Positions 16,790 through 24,476 of a stretch of 64,000 nucleotides of DNA are shown here, in pieces. The position numbers were made by a program, and so were the translations under genes. Positions within the stretch are counted from its first letter, which is position 1; each line of letters opens with the position of its first letter. The notes beneath the pieces are model-generated. The model had not been told where the DNA came from. It ran no database searches and was given only the letters and a program-made list of their open reading frames with translations. Location of the stretch: assembly GCA_963819075.1 (NCBI GenBank), contig CAWFUP010000002.1, positions 496,001 through 560,000 of the forward strand, written 5' to 3'. Origin of the DNA: CAVQBJ01 sp963819075. GTDB lineage: Bacteria > Actinomycetota > Thermoleophilia > Solirubrobacterales > Solirubrobacteraceae.

Positions 16790-17449
16790 ATGTTGAGGCA
16801 GTCGTCCCGGTTCGCCACCCGTCGCGTCTGCGTGGTCGCAACGTCACTAGCGATCTCTCCGCTTCTGGCCGCGTGCGGGACGACCAAGGTCATCGTGATC
16901 ACGCAGCCAGTCGCCGCGGGCAGCTCCGCCACCGCCGCGAACCCGCCGTCCATTGGCACCTACCGTGTTCCGAGTTCGGCGATGGAGCCGACGCTGCCGC
17001 TCGGCACGATCGTGACGACCACCAGTCCCAGCGGCTCCGATCCGCTACGCGTGGGGGAGATCGTCGTCTTTCATCCACCCGTCGACGCGGCGAGCGAGGT
17101 TTGCGGGGCTCCGCACCCAGCCACGTCCGCATGCGGTCAGCCGGAGAGTCAGGCGTCGAGCGAGATGTTCATCAAGCGCATCGTCGCCGGCCCCGGCGAC
17201 GCGATCTCGATCGTCAACGGGCACGTGATCCGCAACGGAGAGCAGGAGAGCGACAGCTACATCGCGCCGTGTGCGCCCGGGACACCCGCGTGCAACCTGC
17301 CCACGCAGATCAAGATTCCGGCTGGGATGTGGTTCACCCTCGGCGACAACCGGGGAGAGTCCGACGACAGCCGCTTTTGGGGGCCGGTTCCATCCTCGTG
17401 GATCGCGGGCATCGTCACCGACCGGTATCTACCCAGCGCGAGCTCCTAG
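16790..17449 (+). CDS. Signal peptidase I-like (S26) lipoprotein
   Basis: An S26-family protein of 219 residues. The N-terminus is a lipoprotein signal with lipobox LLAAC (Cys29), so it would sit lipid-anchored outside the membrane instead of using the usual N-terminal helices. S26 boxes follow: VPSSAMEPTLPLG (about 60-72), FIKRIVAGPGD with the catalytic Lys about 129, and WFTLGDNRGESDDSRFWGPV. In box B the residue just before Met, normally the catalytic Ser, is Ala64, with Ser62 and Ser63 next to it, so activity is uncertain. Two Cys between boxes may form a disulphide. It has promoter copy 2 and lies before a secreted trypsin-like protease under copy 3. Confidence 0.75.
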   Translation: MLRQSSRFATRRVCVVATSLAISPLLAACGTTKVIVITQPVAAGSSATAANPPSIGTYRVPSSAMEPTLPLGTIVTTTSPSGSDPLRVGEIVVFHPPVDAASEVCGAPHPATSACGQPESQASSEMFIKRIVAGPGDAISIVNGHVIRNGEQESDSYIAPCAPGTPACNLPTQIKIPAGMWFTLGDNRGESDDSRFWGPVPSSWIAGIVTDRYLPSASS

Positions 17450-17497
17450 CCAGTGCGGGGACGACCGACTATCGCCGGGCGGAACCTGATGGCCCGT

Positions 17498-17526
17498 TTC
17501 GCGATTCGCATGGGCGCGATTATGCT
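17498..17526 (+). promoter_or_regulatory. Promoter copy 3, likely leaderless
   Basis: TTCGCG at 17498-17503 and TATGCT at 17521-17526, spacer 17, preceded by GGAACCTGATGGCCCGTTT. The GTG start of the protease gene is at 17533, seven bases after the -10 box, again predicting a leaderless mRNA. Confidence 0.65.
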
Positions 17527-17532
17527 CGGACG

Positions 17533-19005
17533 GTGTTGCGTCGGTTGCGTCGGTTGCTCCGCTGCGCCCCCGTGGTCGCAGCGTCGCTGGCGTGTCTTGG
17601 CTTGCTGATAGCCGTCGAGCCGGCCGGCGCGACCAAGATCCCATCCAGGCGGCAACCTTTGACGATCTCCAGCGATCATTTGATCGCCAAGCATTCACGT
17701 GCGCGCGGGCCGGCCCATGCGCACGCGGCAATCATCAACGGACACGACGTCGCCCCGTCGTCTTGGCCGTGGGTTGCCCGAGTGCAGAGCTCTGCCGGGT
17801 GGTGCACGGGCACGGTGGTCTCGCCCATGCTTGTCCTCACGGCGGCCCACTGTCTGATCGACACCTCCACAAATCACTGGAACCCGATCGCCAGCTTTCA
17901 GATCATCACTGGGCTCACCGTGTGGGATGACCCATCGTCGGGACAGGTGTTAGGAGCAACTCAGGGACTCGTTTACCCGAGCTACGGCGGACTGGGGTTC
18001 GGAGACGTCGGACTACTCGTACTCTCCAGCCCGACGACGGCGCCGGCGATGCCGCTTGCCGATGCCAGCGTTGAGACATCCCTTACCGCTGGGCAGGTAG
18101 GAGACATCGCAGGCTGGGGGGAAACCGACTCCGCCAGCTCCATCCTTCCCGAGACGCTCCAGGGATCGGCGCTCGTCATTCAGTCCAGCGGCTACTGCAC
18201 CAGCGTGTTCGGGGCCGACGGAATCCCGTTCTATCCGAGCAATGACATCTGCGCGATCGACCCCAACTACGCGACCGGCTTCTGCCACGGAGACAGCGGT
18301 GGTCCGATGGTCGTGCAGGTGGGCATGACCTGGACTGAGATTGGCATCATCGACTACACCGACGCAAACTGCGATACCACCGTGCCGGATGGTTTCATCC
18401 GTGCCGACCTCATCGAGCCCTGGGTCCAACAGGAGATCGCCGCCTACCCGCCGCCCGTTACGACCACGACGACGAGTACCGCGACGACGATCACGCCGGC
18501 GATTCCAGCGCCGAAGCCGATTACGCCTCCGGCGCCCGTCAAGCCGACGCCAACACCAGCGGCTACCACCACGACTACGGCGACGACCGCCGCTCCCCCA
18601 CCACCACCGCCCCCTCCCGCGTCTCCGCCAAACACCCCCGGGGTCTACAGGGGCAAGACGCGCCAGCACAAGACGGTGACGCTTCGGGTAGTCGGCGACG
18701 GTGAGTACATCGTCAATGTCACGACTCCGGCGCATCTAACGTGCGCCCACACCTACTCCGTGGACGAGACCTACACCTGGTTCTCGTACGCGCAGCCAGA
18801 GCCGGTCAACGCCAACCACACCATCAACGACACGTGGTCGATATCGCCAGACCAGTACTTCCGGCCGGGGCGTCTGCATCTGGAGATTCGGTTCACGTCG
18901 CCCGGGAAGCTGATCGGCTATCTCTCGATGTCTCTACCTGCGCGCAGCCACCGCGTCGGTACGTGCCGGGCCAGCGGGGTTCCGTTCAGCGCCACATTGC
19001 AGTAG
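17533..19005 (+). CDS. Secreted trypsin-like serine protease with C-terminal domain
   Basis: A secreted S1-family protease of 490 residues. After a signal peptide (about 1-33), IINGHDVAP marks the propeptide cleavage region. The triad is complete: His106 (LTAAHC), Asp158 (FGDVGLLVL) and Ser255 (GDSGGPM). Cys pairs flank His and Ser as in trypsins. A Thr/Pro-rich linker (about 305-370, with a run of nine Pro) leads to a C-terminal domain of about 110 residues with two Cys and beta-strand character, unrecognised and perhaps for binding. The GTG at 17533 fits the promoter and begins a good signal peptide. The neighbouring S26-like lipoprotein might act on it or on shared substrates. Confidence 0.88.
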   Translation: MLRRLRRLLRCAPVVAASLACLGLLIAVEPAGATKIPSRRQPLTISSDHLIAKHSRARGPAHAHAAIINGHDVAPSSWPWVARVQSSAGWCTGTVVSPMLVLTAAHCLIDTSTNHWNPIASFQIITGLTVWDDPSSGQVLGATQGLVYPSYGGLGFGDVGLLVLSSPTTAPAMPLADASVETSLTAGQVGDIAGWGETDSASSILPETLQGSALVIQSSGYCTSVFGADGIPFYPSNDICAIDPNYATGFCHGDSGGPMVVQVGMTWTEIGIIDYTDANCDTTVPDGFIRADLIEPWVQQEIAAYPPPVTTTTTSTATTITPAIPAPKPITPPAPVKPTPTPAATTTTTATTAAPPPPPPPPASPPNTPGVYRGKTRQHKTVTLRVVGDGEYIVNVTTPAHLTCAHTYSVDETYTWFSYAQPEPVNANHTINDTWSISPDQYFRPGRLHLEIRFTSPGKLIGYLSMSLPARSHRVGTCRASGVPFSATLQ

Positions 19006-19056
19006 CCGGCGACGTACAGCAAGACCTCGCCCGCGCCACGTGGATGGCGCTCGCCG

Positions 19057-19773
19057 TCAGACGCCGGCCTTCTTCTCAAGGTATGCGAGAGCGAAGTCAC
19101 GCGCTGCGCCAACTAGCCCGTCGCGTACGGTCACGAGAGCCGAGCGCTTCTCGCTGTCGCTCGTGCGGGCAATCTCGGTGTCGATCGCCGCCACGAGGTC
19201 ATCGAGAGCGGCCTGAGCGGAGGAGCCCGGCCAACCGGCGACCCGTTCGAGCGCGAGCGGCGTCGGGCGCACGAGACGCGGGACCTCCAAGCCGTCAATC
19301 TCGAGCACGTCCTCCAGGTAGCCGGCGCGCGCAAGCTCTCGAACGGCTGCTTTGCTGGTCGGGTCATTAGCGCCGTCGAGCGACGTGGTGTCGACGCCGT
19401 TCTCGGGCGCACCGGCCGTCACGTAGGCCTGATAGACCTGAGCCAGCACTCCGCTCACGGCCGACCACTCGAGGTCTACGCTGGGTCCTGGGCCCGCTCC
19501 GGCGCGCGACGCCGACCACCTGGCGGCGGCCGCGCGGCCCGCAGACGTGACGGCGAAGGTCCGCCCCTTGCCCTCGGCGTCGGTGACGCGCACCCAGCCT
19601 CGATCGCGCATCTCGTCCACCTCGACGTGCGTTGGCACGCGTGCTCCCTCGGGCAGATCGCGCCCGGCGATCACCGGACCGCCGGCGCTGGTGAACAACG
19701 TGAAGGTGCCCGGACTCCCCGATTCCTCGTCCGCGGCGACCAGGGTGCTGATCAATTCGTACAAGTCGGTCAT
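19057..19773 (-). CDS. Hypothetical protein, winged-helix-like N-terminus
   Basis: A 238-residue protein not recognised. Residues 40-85 (VEVDEMRDRGWVRVTDAEGK, then RTFAVTSAGRAAA) look like a winged-helix domain, and the C-terminal half is helical and acidic with conserved-looking Trp and Arg. No membrane segment. It is 67 bases downstream of the DyP-type peroxidase gene on the same strand and is probably co-transcribed with it. It might be its regulator or an associated factor, but nothing beyond position supports that. Confidence 0.55.
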   Translation of the reverse strand: MTDLYELISTLVAADEESGSPGTFTLFTSAGGPVIAGRDLPEGARVPTHVEVDEMRDRGWVRVTDAEGKGRTFAVTSAGRAAAARWSASRAGAGPGPSVDLEWSAVSGVLAQVYQAYVTAGAPENGVDTTSLDGANDPTSKAAVRELARAGYLEDVLEIDGLEVPRLVRPTPLALERVAGWPGSSAQAALDDLVAAIDTEIARTSDSEKRSALVTVRDGLVGAARDFALAYLEKKAGV

Positions 19774-19840
19774 CGTTGGCCTCCCTGATTGACGTGAAAG
19801 GGCAGCTCGCGTGCGTCGTCAGTCCCGGCCGCCGAGCGGG

Positions 19841-21253
19841 CTATCCGCTGTAAACGGGGCCGGGGCCTGGCCCGGGCGTGAGCTGATTTGTGATGGTGAG
19901 AAGCTGGCGTGCGCTGGTGAGCGTCACGTCGGTGTCGGGTGCTTGCTGGAATCCCGTCGGTGGCGCGACCTCGTGAACGACCAGTGGGGTGTTGCGCGGG
20001 ACGGGCGGCGAGATGGCGCGGCCGGAAGAGTCGGTGCTGAACTCGGCGCCGACGGGCTGCCCGTTGCTGAGGATCTGAAAGGCGATGTTGCCGAGCTCTG
20101 CGAGCACCGGCTGGCCGTTGGTGTCGACGAGCTGCTTCTGGACGACGACCTGTCCGAGCGTGCACGGGTCGGGTGGCGGGGGGTCAAAGATGGGGGCGCC
20201 GATGTAGCGCGGGTCGTTTGGCGGTACGAAGAAGAACCCGGCCTTCTCGATTGAGATCACGCCGGAGCTGAGCAGGCCATCCGGGCCTGACCCGGGTGCT
20301 GGGAAGTTGGCATTCGTCATCCAGCGCGCGAAGATCACGGCGAAGTCGTCGAGGGAGCGCTGGAAGCTGACGAACTGCAGCCCGGCGTCGACGCTGCCGT
20401 CCGGGTTGAGCGTCAGAAACGGTACGCCGCGACGGAAGATCGTGGTCTCGTCGTGGAGGGCGCCGCGGGGTCCTGCCTTGCGGATGTGTGCGGTGACCGG
20501 GCAGGTGTTGTCCGTGAACGGACCCTCGTCGGCCACCGGAGTCCCAACGGGCAGGTCAAGGCGCGAGCCGTCGCTCTTGCGTCGCCCGATGAGCGCTTCC
20601 TGGTCGGCCTCCGCCATGGCGGCCATCGCGTCGAGGTTCTGGTGGATCTTCATGTAGGCGAGGTAGCTGCCGCCGGCGGCCCAGGCAGGCTCCTCGGGGC
20701 TGCGCTCGGCGTCCACGAAGACCACGGATGGTCGCTGCGCCGACGGGACGTTTCGCAACCCGTCGAGGAACCCGAAGGGCTCCCGTCCGTCATCGCGCTG
20801 GAACCCGAGCTCGACCGAGACGGCGGTGATCGCGTTCCCTGGGATCTGCGACAGCCCGCGCTCGAACGTCGCGACCGCCGCTTCCGAGGTGCTCATGATG
20901 TAGAAGAGCACGTCCCCGGCCACGGTCGCCACGCCGGCCAGCGCCGGGAGGGAGGACGGCGCGGCAAGCTCGGCGGGGATTTGGGCGGCGCTCAGCCCGA
21001 AGCGCGGCTGGCCGGACGCCGTGAAGAACGTCTGTGAGAACGCGACGGTCGCGGTGGCCACACGGGTCCCCTCGGGGTCGCGCTGCTGCAGGACGCCCAG
21101 CAGGTTGGTCACCTGGGTGAGCCATGCCTGCACGCCCGCGGCATCCATCCCGGGCTCTAGCACGACGGCAAGCAAATAGGCGTTGGCGTTGCGGTCCTTG
21201 ATGACGGCGTCGGGCAGGATCCCGGACGCTTGGCTTGTGGTGCTCATGGGCAT
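19841..21253 (-). CDS. DyP-type peroxidase fused to prealbumin/SpaA-like domain
   Basis: A haem peroxidase of the dye-decolorising family with an extra C-terminal domain. The peroxidase part (about 1-345) has the GFLDG motif (161-165, catalytic Asp164), proximal His about 256 (HIRKAGPR), the Arg of IFRRGVPF, and GLQFVSFQRSL. After a Pro-rich hinge, residues about 366-457 form a repeat-like beta domain (VVVQKQLVDTNGQPV ... TLTSARQLLTITNQL) like SpaA/prealbumin modules of surface proteins, and the chain ends in a Gly-Pro tail. No signal peptide is visible. The MerR-like gene at 21516 is divergent, so it may control this operon. Confidence 0.82.
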   Translation of the reverse strand: MPMSTTSQASGILPDAVIKDRNANAYLLAVVLEPGMDAAGVQAWLTQVTNLLGVLQQRDPEGTRVATATVAFSQTFFTASGQPRFGLSAAQIPAELAAPSSLPALAGVATVAGDVLFYIMSTSEAAVATFERGLSQIPGNAITAVSVELGFQRDDGREPFGFLDGLRNVPSAQRPSVVFVDAERSPEEPAWAAGGSYLAYMKIHQNLDAMAAMAEADQEALIGRRKSDGSRLDLPVGTPVADEGPFTDNTCPVTAHIRKAGPRGALHDETTIFRRGVPFLTLNPDGSVDAGLQFVSFQRSLDDFAVIFARWMTNANFPAPGSGPDGLLSSGVISIEKAGFFFVPPNDPRYIGAPIFDPPPPDPCTLGQVVVQKQLVDTNGQPVLAELGNIAFQILSNGQPVGAEFSTDSSGRAISPPVPRNTPLVVHEVAPPTGFQQAPDTDVTLTSARQLLTITNQLTPGPGPGPVYSG

Positions 21254-21515
21254 GCTCCATGCTCGAGGTCGGATGAGAGTCGCGGGCTCCGACTCAGCGC
21301 CGTCGTCACCGTCGACGCGCCAGACCTTGCCAAGACCGGCGGACGGAACTTCATCGCCATTCAGTCGAGTGCCGTCTCGTGCACCCGACCGCCCGCGAAT
21401 CTCGCGCTCGCAACGAGCGGCTTCTTTCCCTGTCGGGGTCGCTTGCCGCGGATCCGTGTCCGCTGTTGGCGCTAAATTTCGGGCGCTTGGACCCCCGAAG
21501 GAAGGTGTGCCCAGG

Positions 21516-21926
21516 ATGTCTCACCCGAGGCTCTTGACTTTGCCGCAGCTCGCCCGGGTGATCGGCGTCGAGTACCGCACATTGCATAGCTGGCTCAAAC
21601 GCGGCCTGCTGCGGCCCAGCATGCAGGCATCACGCGGCACCGGCATGCCGAACCTGTTCAGCGACGAGGACGCTGTGCAAGCAAAGGTCATTGCTGACCT
21701 GCGCCAATCGGGCGTTTCCTTCGAGCTGCTCGCGCAGGCCGCAAGCGACCTAGCAGAGCATCCGAGCGCCCTCAGCGACGGCGCAATCGTCCTGGTCAAC
21801 GGCTCAGTGTCCGTCGTAAACGCCGAGGGGGCAGCCGAGGCAATCCAGGCGGAGTCCCTTACGCTGGCCTACAACACCGCTCACGCGCGACGCGACGTCA
21901 TCGCGGCGCTCTCGCGCGAAGCCTGA
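21516..21926 (+). CDS. MerR-like helix-turn-helix regulator
   Basis: A 136-residue protein with an N-terminal MerR-type HTH: LLTLPQLARVIGVEYRTLHS, then WLKRGLLRPSMQASRGTG and FSDEDAVQAKVIADLRQSGV. The C-terminal half is a helical tail with a short beta section (AIVLVNGSVSVVN). No Cys metal site is visible. I chose ATG 21516 because GAAGGAAGG lies just upstream. It is divergent from the DyP peroxidase operon, with 262 bases between. Confidence 0.72.
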   Translation: MSHPRLLTLPQLARVIGVEYRTLHSWLKRGLLRPSMQASRGTGMPNLFSDEDAVQAKVIADLRQSGVSFELLAQAASDLAEHPSALSDGAIVLVNGSVSVVNAEGAAEAIQAESLTLAYNTAHARRDVIAALSREA

Positions 21927-22206
21927 TCGCACGCGCTCTACCTGGCGTCCGAGGCGCATCGGCGTCGCAGCGACGCGATGCCGAGGACCGAGTGTGGGGT
22001 CTCAAGAGCAAGGCGCCCGATAAGGACGCAGACGGTTGGCCGGCTCGCGAGCCGCGAGCAGCGGTAGGTGGACAGCTCCTGTGCCGCGGCGGCGCGGTCG
22101 GTCACTGTCATCTCTGGAGACCTGCCCGCGGCGCGTTAGCGCCGGGCGCACGTCCGTCCGTCTGTCGTCGCGTGTCGACGACCGCGCCGCGACGATGACG
22201 ACCGGC

Positions 22207-23243
22207 CTATTGACGTGGAGACGTGGCCCGGGACGCAAGGTCCAGCGCTCGGCGCGCGAGCCATTCGCTAAAGTCCGGGTCGTCGATCATCGAGGCTGGA
22301 ATCTTCTGCCGTTCTTTGGCGAACCGCCCACGAAGCCTGGCCTCGAGGGCTGTCGCTGACGTGTCACCGTCGCGGATCGCCGAGCCGAACGCAGAGCCGA
22401 TCACGCCGCTAAGGCTGCGCCTGATGCGATCGGCGTCGGGCCCGGCGTGCCGCTCGAGCAGAAGCGCCTCGATCTCCGAGCTCGACCGTCCGGACAACGC
22501 GGTGCGCAGTTCGCCTGACGCTGATGCGCGAAACGTCCACCAGACGACGCGTGCCCGACCGTGAGGAACCTCGTCGACGCGCGTAGAAAACTGGTCGAGC
22601 AGGCCTCGGGCGAGCGGACTTCCCACCTGGGGTGGGGCGATACGAGTCTCGAGGGTCTGTCCGCTTGCTGAAATCTGTCCACCGGCGTCGACGATTGCCC
22701 AGACCCGCCCGCTTGGAAGTACCTTAGAAAGCCGAATGCAGGCGGCTTGTGCGGAGACGCCGATCGACAACACCTCCCTCGTTAGCGCCCCTGGATCAGG
22801 TCCGCGACTGCCGATCAGGCGGGCAAGCCACCCGCTCGGCGTCAGGAGCTCGGCTGCGAATTCGTTGGCCTCAACTTCGTTTGCGCGGGCCGCGGCCTCG
22901 TGCGGCTCCACGAGGTACCACGGCTTGGCGGTGTCACACACCATGTCGCTGGCGACATGCCATGGAATGAGGACATGCCCCAGCTCATGCGCCATCGTGA
23001 AGCGTCGTCGTGTGTGGGGTTGACGCTGCTCGACGAGGATGAGAGGACGTGATCGTGGGCCGTGGAGGCCCACGACGAGGCCATCGCAACGCCCTGGGAT
23101 GGCATCAACCTCGACGTCGGCGAACCGTTTGGCAACGGCGTCGACATCGATCGGTGGCAGGAGGCGTAGCGCTCGACGAGAGTCGCCGCCACGCGCTCTG
23201 CGCGTGTCAGGGCGCGGGCAGCCGGTTTGTTTGTTGGAGCCAC
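22207..23243 (-). CDS. ImmA/IrrE-family metallopeptidase, apparent frameshift
   Basis: A cytoplasmic zinc peptidase of the ImmA/IrrE family; relatives cleave repressors or antitoxins. The zinc site is clear: FTMAHELGHVLIPWH (HExxH) then EVEANEFAAELLTP with the third ligand Glu. A C-terminal domain of about 200 residues follows. The N-terminal helix MAPTNKPAARALTRAERVAA from GTG 23243 is in a different frame from LPPIDVDAVAKRF. A missing base near 23160-23168 explains the break. With that correction, the gene overlaps the upstream small gene by 37 bases. It is the third gene of a toxin/antitoxin-like cluster. Confidence 0.8.
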
Positions 23244-23530
23244 GAGCGCACCGTCTGCGCATCTTCGGGCGAGAGACCGCGCGCGAGCAGCGCGTTCGCG
23301 TCAGCGCCTGACACGAGTTGCGCAACCGGCTCCCCTCGTTCCTTCGCCGCGATTATGAGGCGCAGCGATCGGGGCTCCTCGACCCACAAGGCGTACTCAT
23401 CCCAGGTCAATCCGAGGTACTCATGGAGCGACTCGGCGCCGGGATGCTCGTGCCATCGATCGATGTAGTCGTCGATGTCCGTGAACAGCGCACTTCCGTC
23501 CAGGACCGCGTCGATGTATCGCTCAGACAT
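23207..23530 (-). CDS. Small acidic protein, candidate antitoxin or immunity factor
   Basis: A 107-residue protein (ATG 23530, MSERYIDAVLDG). It is helical and acidic, with IDDYIDRWHEHPG, then SLHEYLGLTWDEYALWVEEP and SLRLIIAAKERGEPV. I cannot name the family; similar short proteins with an EYLGLT..EYALWVE motif are, as I recall, found next to ImmA-type peptidases. Its start overlaps the toxin stop by eight bases, and its 3' end overlaps the peptidase gene, indicating coupled translation. By position and charge it is the likely antitoxin or immunity partner. This is inference. Confidence 0.65.
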   Translation of the reverse strand: MSERYIDAVLDGSALFTDIDDYIDRWHEHPGAESLHEYLGLTWDEYALWVEEPRSLRLIIAAKERGEPVAQLVSGADANALLARGLSPEDAQTVRSWLQQTNRLPAP

Positions 23531-23741
23531 CAATTCGCCGCCCGGGCTTGGCGTCTTTGATCATCACGCCGGTGTCGGGATTGGCAGCGCCGAGGTGCTT
23601 CCCGCGGCGGTTGAACACCTCGATTTCGTGATGTAGCCGGTCCCACGTGTAGTAGCGATCGCCGTCGGGGCGTCGCCATCGCTGCTCGCCGCGGCGCGGC
23701 ACGCCTTCCATCGTCTCGAGGAAGCGGCTCCGCGGTGCCAT
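23523..23741 (-). CDS. Stand-alone colicin E3-type ribonuclease domain (putative toxin)
   Basis: A 72-residue protein matching only the cytotoxic domain of colicin E3-like ribonucleases, which cut 16S rRNA in the decoding site. The core is YYTWDRLHHEIEVFNRRGKH followed by LGAANPDTG and AKPGRRIDV. Asp34, His37, Glu39, Glu41 and Arg69 fall with the spacing I recall for colicin E3 catalytic residues (Asp510, His513, Glu515, Glu517, Arg545). The colicin translocation and receptor domains are absent and there is no export signal, so it would act in its own cell unless delivered otherwise. ATG 23741 gives the full domain. It is the first gene of the cluster. Confidence 0.8.
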   Translation of the reverse strand: MAPRSRFLETMEGVPRRGEQRWRRPDGDRYYTWDRLHHEIEVFNRRGKHLGAANPDTGVMIKDAKPGRRIDV

Positions 23742-23821
23742 CAGGCCGACAGATTCCCATCTGCCAGGAGGTGTGCGGCACCGCTCGGTGTTCGTTGCGC
23801 ATGTCGCAATTTAAGCACAGT

Positions 23822-23843
23822 GTGGGCATAATCGTGGGCATAA
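23822..23843. repeat. Tandem GTGGGCATAA repeats in a divergent promoter
   Basis: GTGGGCATAA occurs at 23822-23831 and again at 23834-23843, 12 bases apart, with a weaker third copy (TATGGGC) overlapping the next start. They lie between the divergent toxin gene and the MerR-like gene, on the same helix face, as expected for an operator. Confidence 0.55.
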
Positions 23844-23845
23844 GT

Positions 23846-24371
23846 ATGGGCGAGTCACCGGACAGTATTCGCGTCGTGGGGGAAGCGGACCTCCTGTGAT
23901 TTGTCGCGGGTCGCGCGTTCGACGTGGCAGAACTGGATCAAGCAGGGCGCCGTGAGCGATCCTCGACGGGGCCATTACGGCGAGGCCGAAGTGGTTGGTC
24001 TCGTCGTCGCCAGCCGAATCGTGGACGCCATCGGGCTCCACAAAGCGGCGCTGGCGTGGCCCCGGGCGTGCGCTGCGACGGTCGAGTCCGCCTTGGCGAT
24101 GCCGTTAGACGGCTCGGCTCGGCTCGATCTCGTTATCGATCTCTTCGGCCTCGAGATCGCCGCGATCGAGACCGCCGAGGCGCTTGACCTGGCGTTGCAT
24201 CCAGAAGTCGCGACACCACGCGTGTTCGCGGTTATCGCGGCGGGGAAGGCCATCCGGGAGGCGCGTGGCGCGTTCTGGAATCGTGCCGTGCCGCCGGCAA
24301 CGCTCAGGCAGGACAGAAGACGGCGGGCGGCGATGCCCGCTCACTCTGGTCGTGCGCCATCGCCCGCATAG
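23846..24371 (+). CDS. MerR-like DNA-binding protein, apparent frameshift
   Basis: A predicted regulator. From ATG 23846 the frame gives MGESPDSIRVVGEADLL, then meets TGA. Skipping one base at about 23897 continues into DLSRVARSTWQNWIKQGAVS, RRGHYGEAEVVGLVVA and a helical C-terminus, a MerR-like HTH. The two parts fit so well that an extra T (sequence error or real mutation) is the simplest reading. It starts directly after the tandem repeats, divergent from the colicin-like toxin, and precedes the nucleotidyltransferase operon. It may regulate either. Confidence 0.6.
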
Positions 24372-24452
24372 GTCGCTCGGACTTCGGCCCGGTTCGCAGG
24401 CATCGGTGAGCTTGCGATCGACGCCGCTGCAACACCGGCACCGCGTCTTGTC

Positions 24453-24467
24453 GTACCGCGGCGGTAC
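24453..24467. promoter_or_regulatory. Palindrome GTACCGC-G-GCGGTAC, candidate operator
   Basis: A perfect 7+1+7 inverted repeat nine bases before the GTG of the nucleotidyltransferase gene. There is no obvious ribosome-binding site between. Position and symmetry suggest a binding site for a dimeric repressor controlling the operon. Confidence 0.45.
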
Positions 24468-24476
24468 CGTCTCCTC

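Noticed and set aside
16735..16790. Reading GGAAC in the repeated promoter as an ECF sigma -35 box
   Set aside because: The distance from GGAAC to any ECF-type -10 is wrong. A TTGGCG/TATGCT pair with a 17-base spacer in all three copies fits a sigma-70-type promoter better. It remains possible that GGAAC is an activator site.
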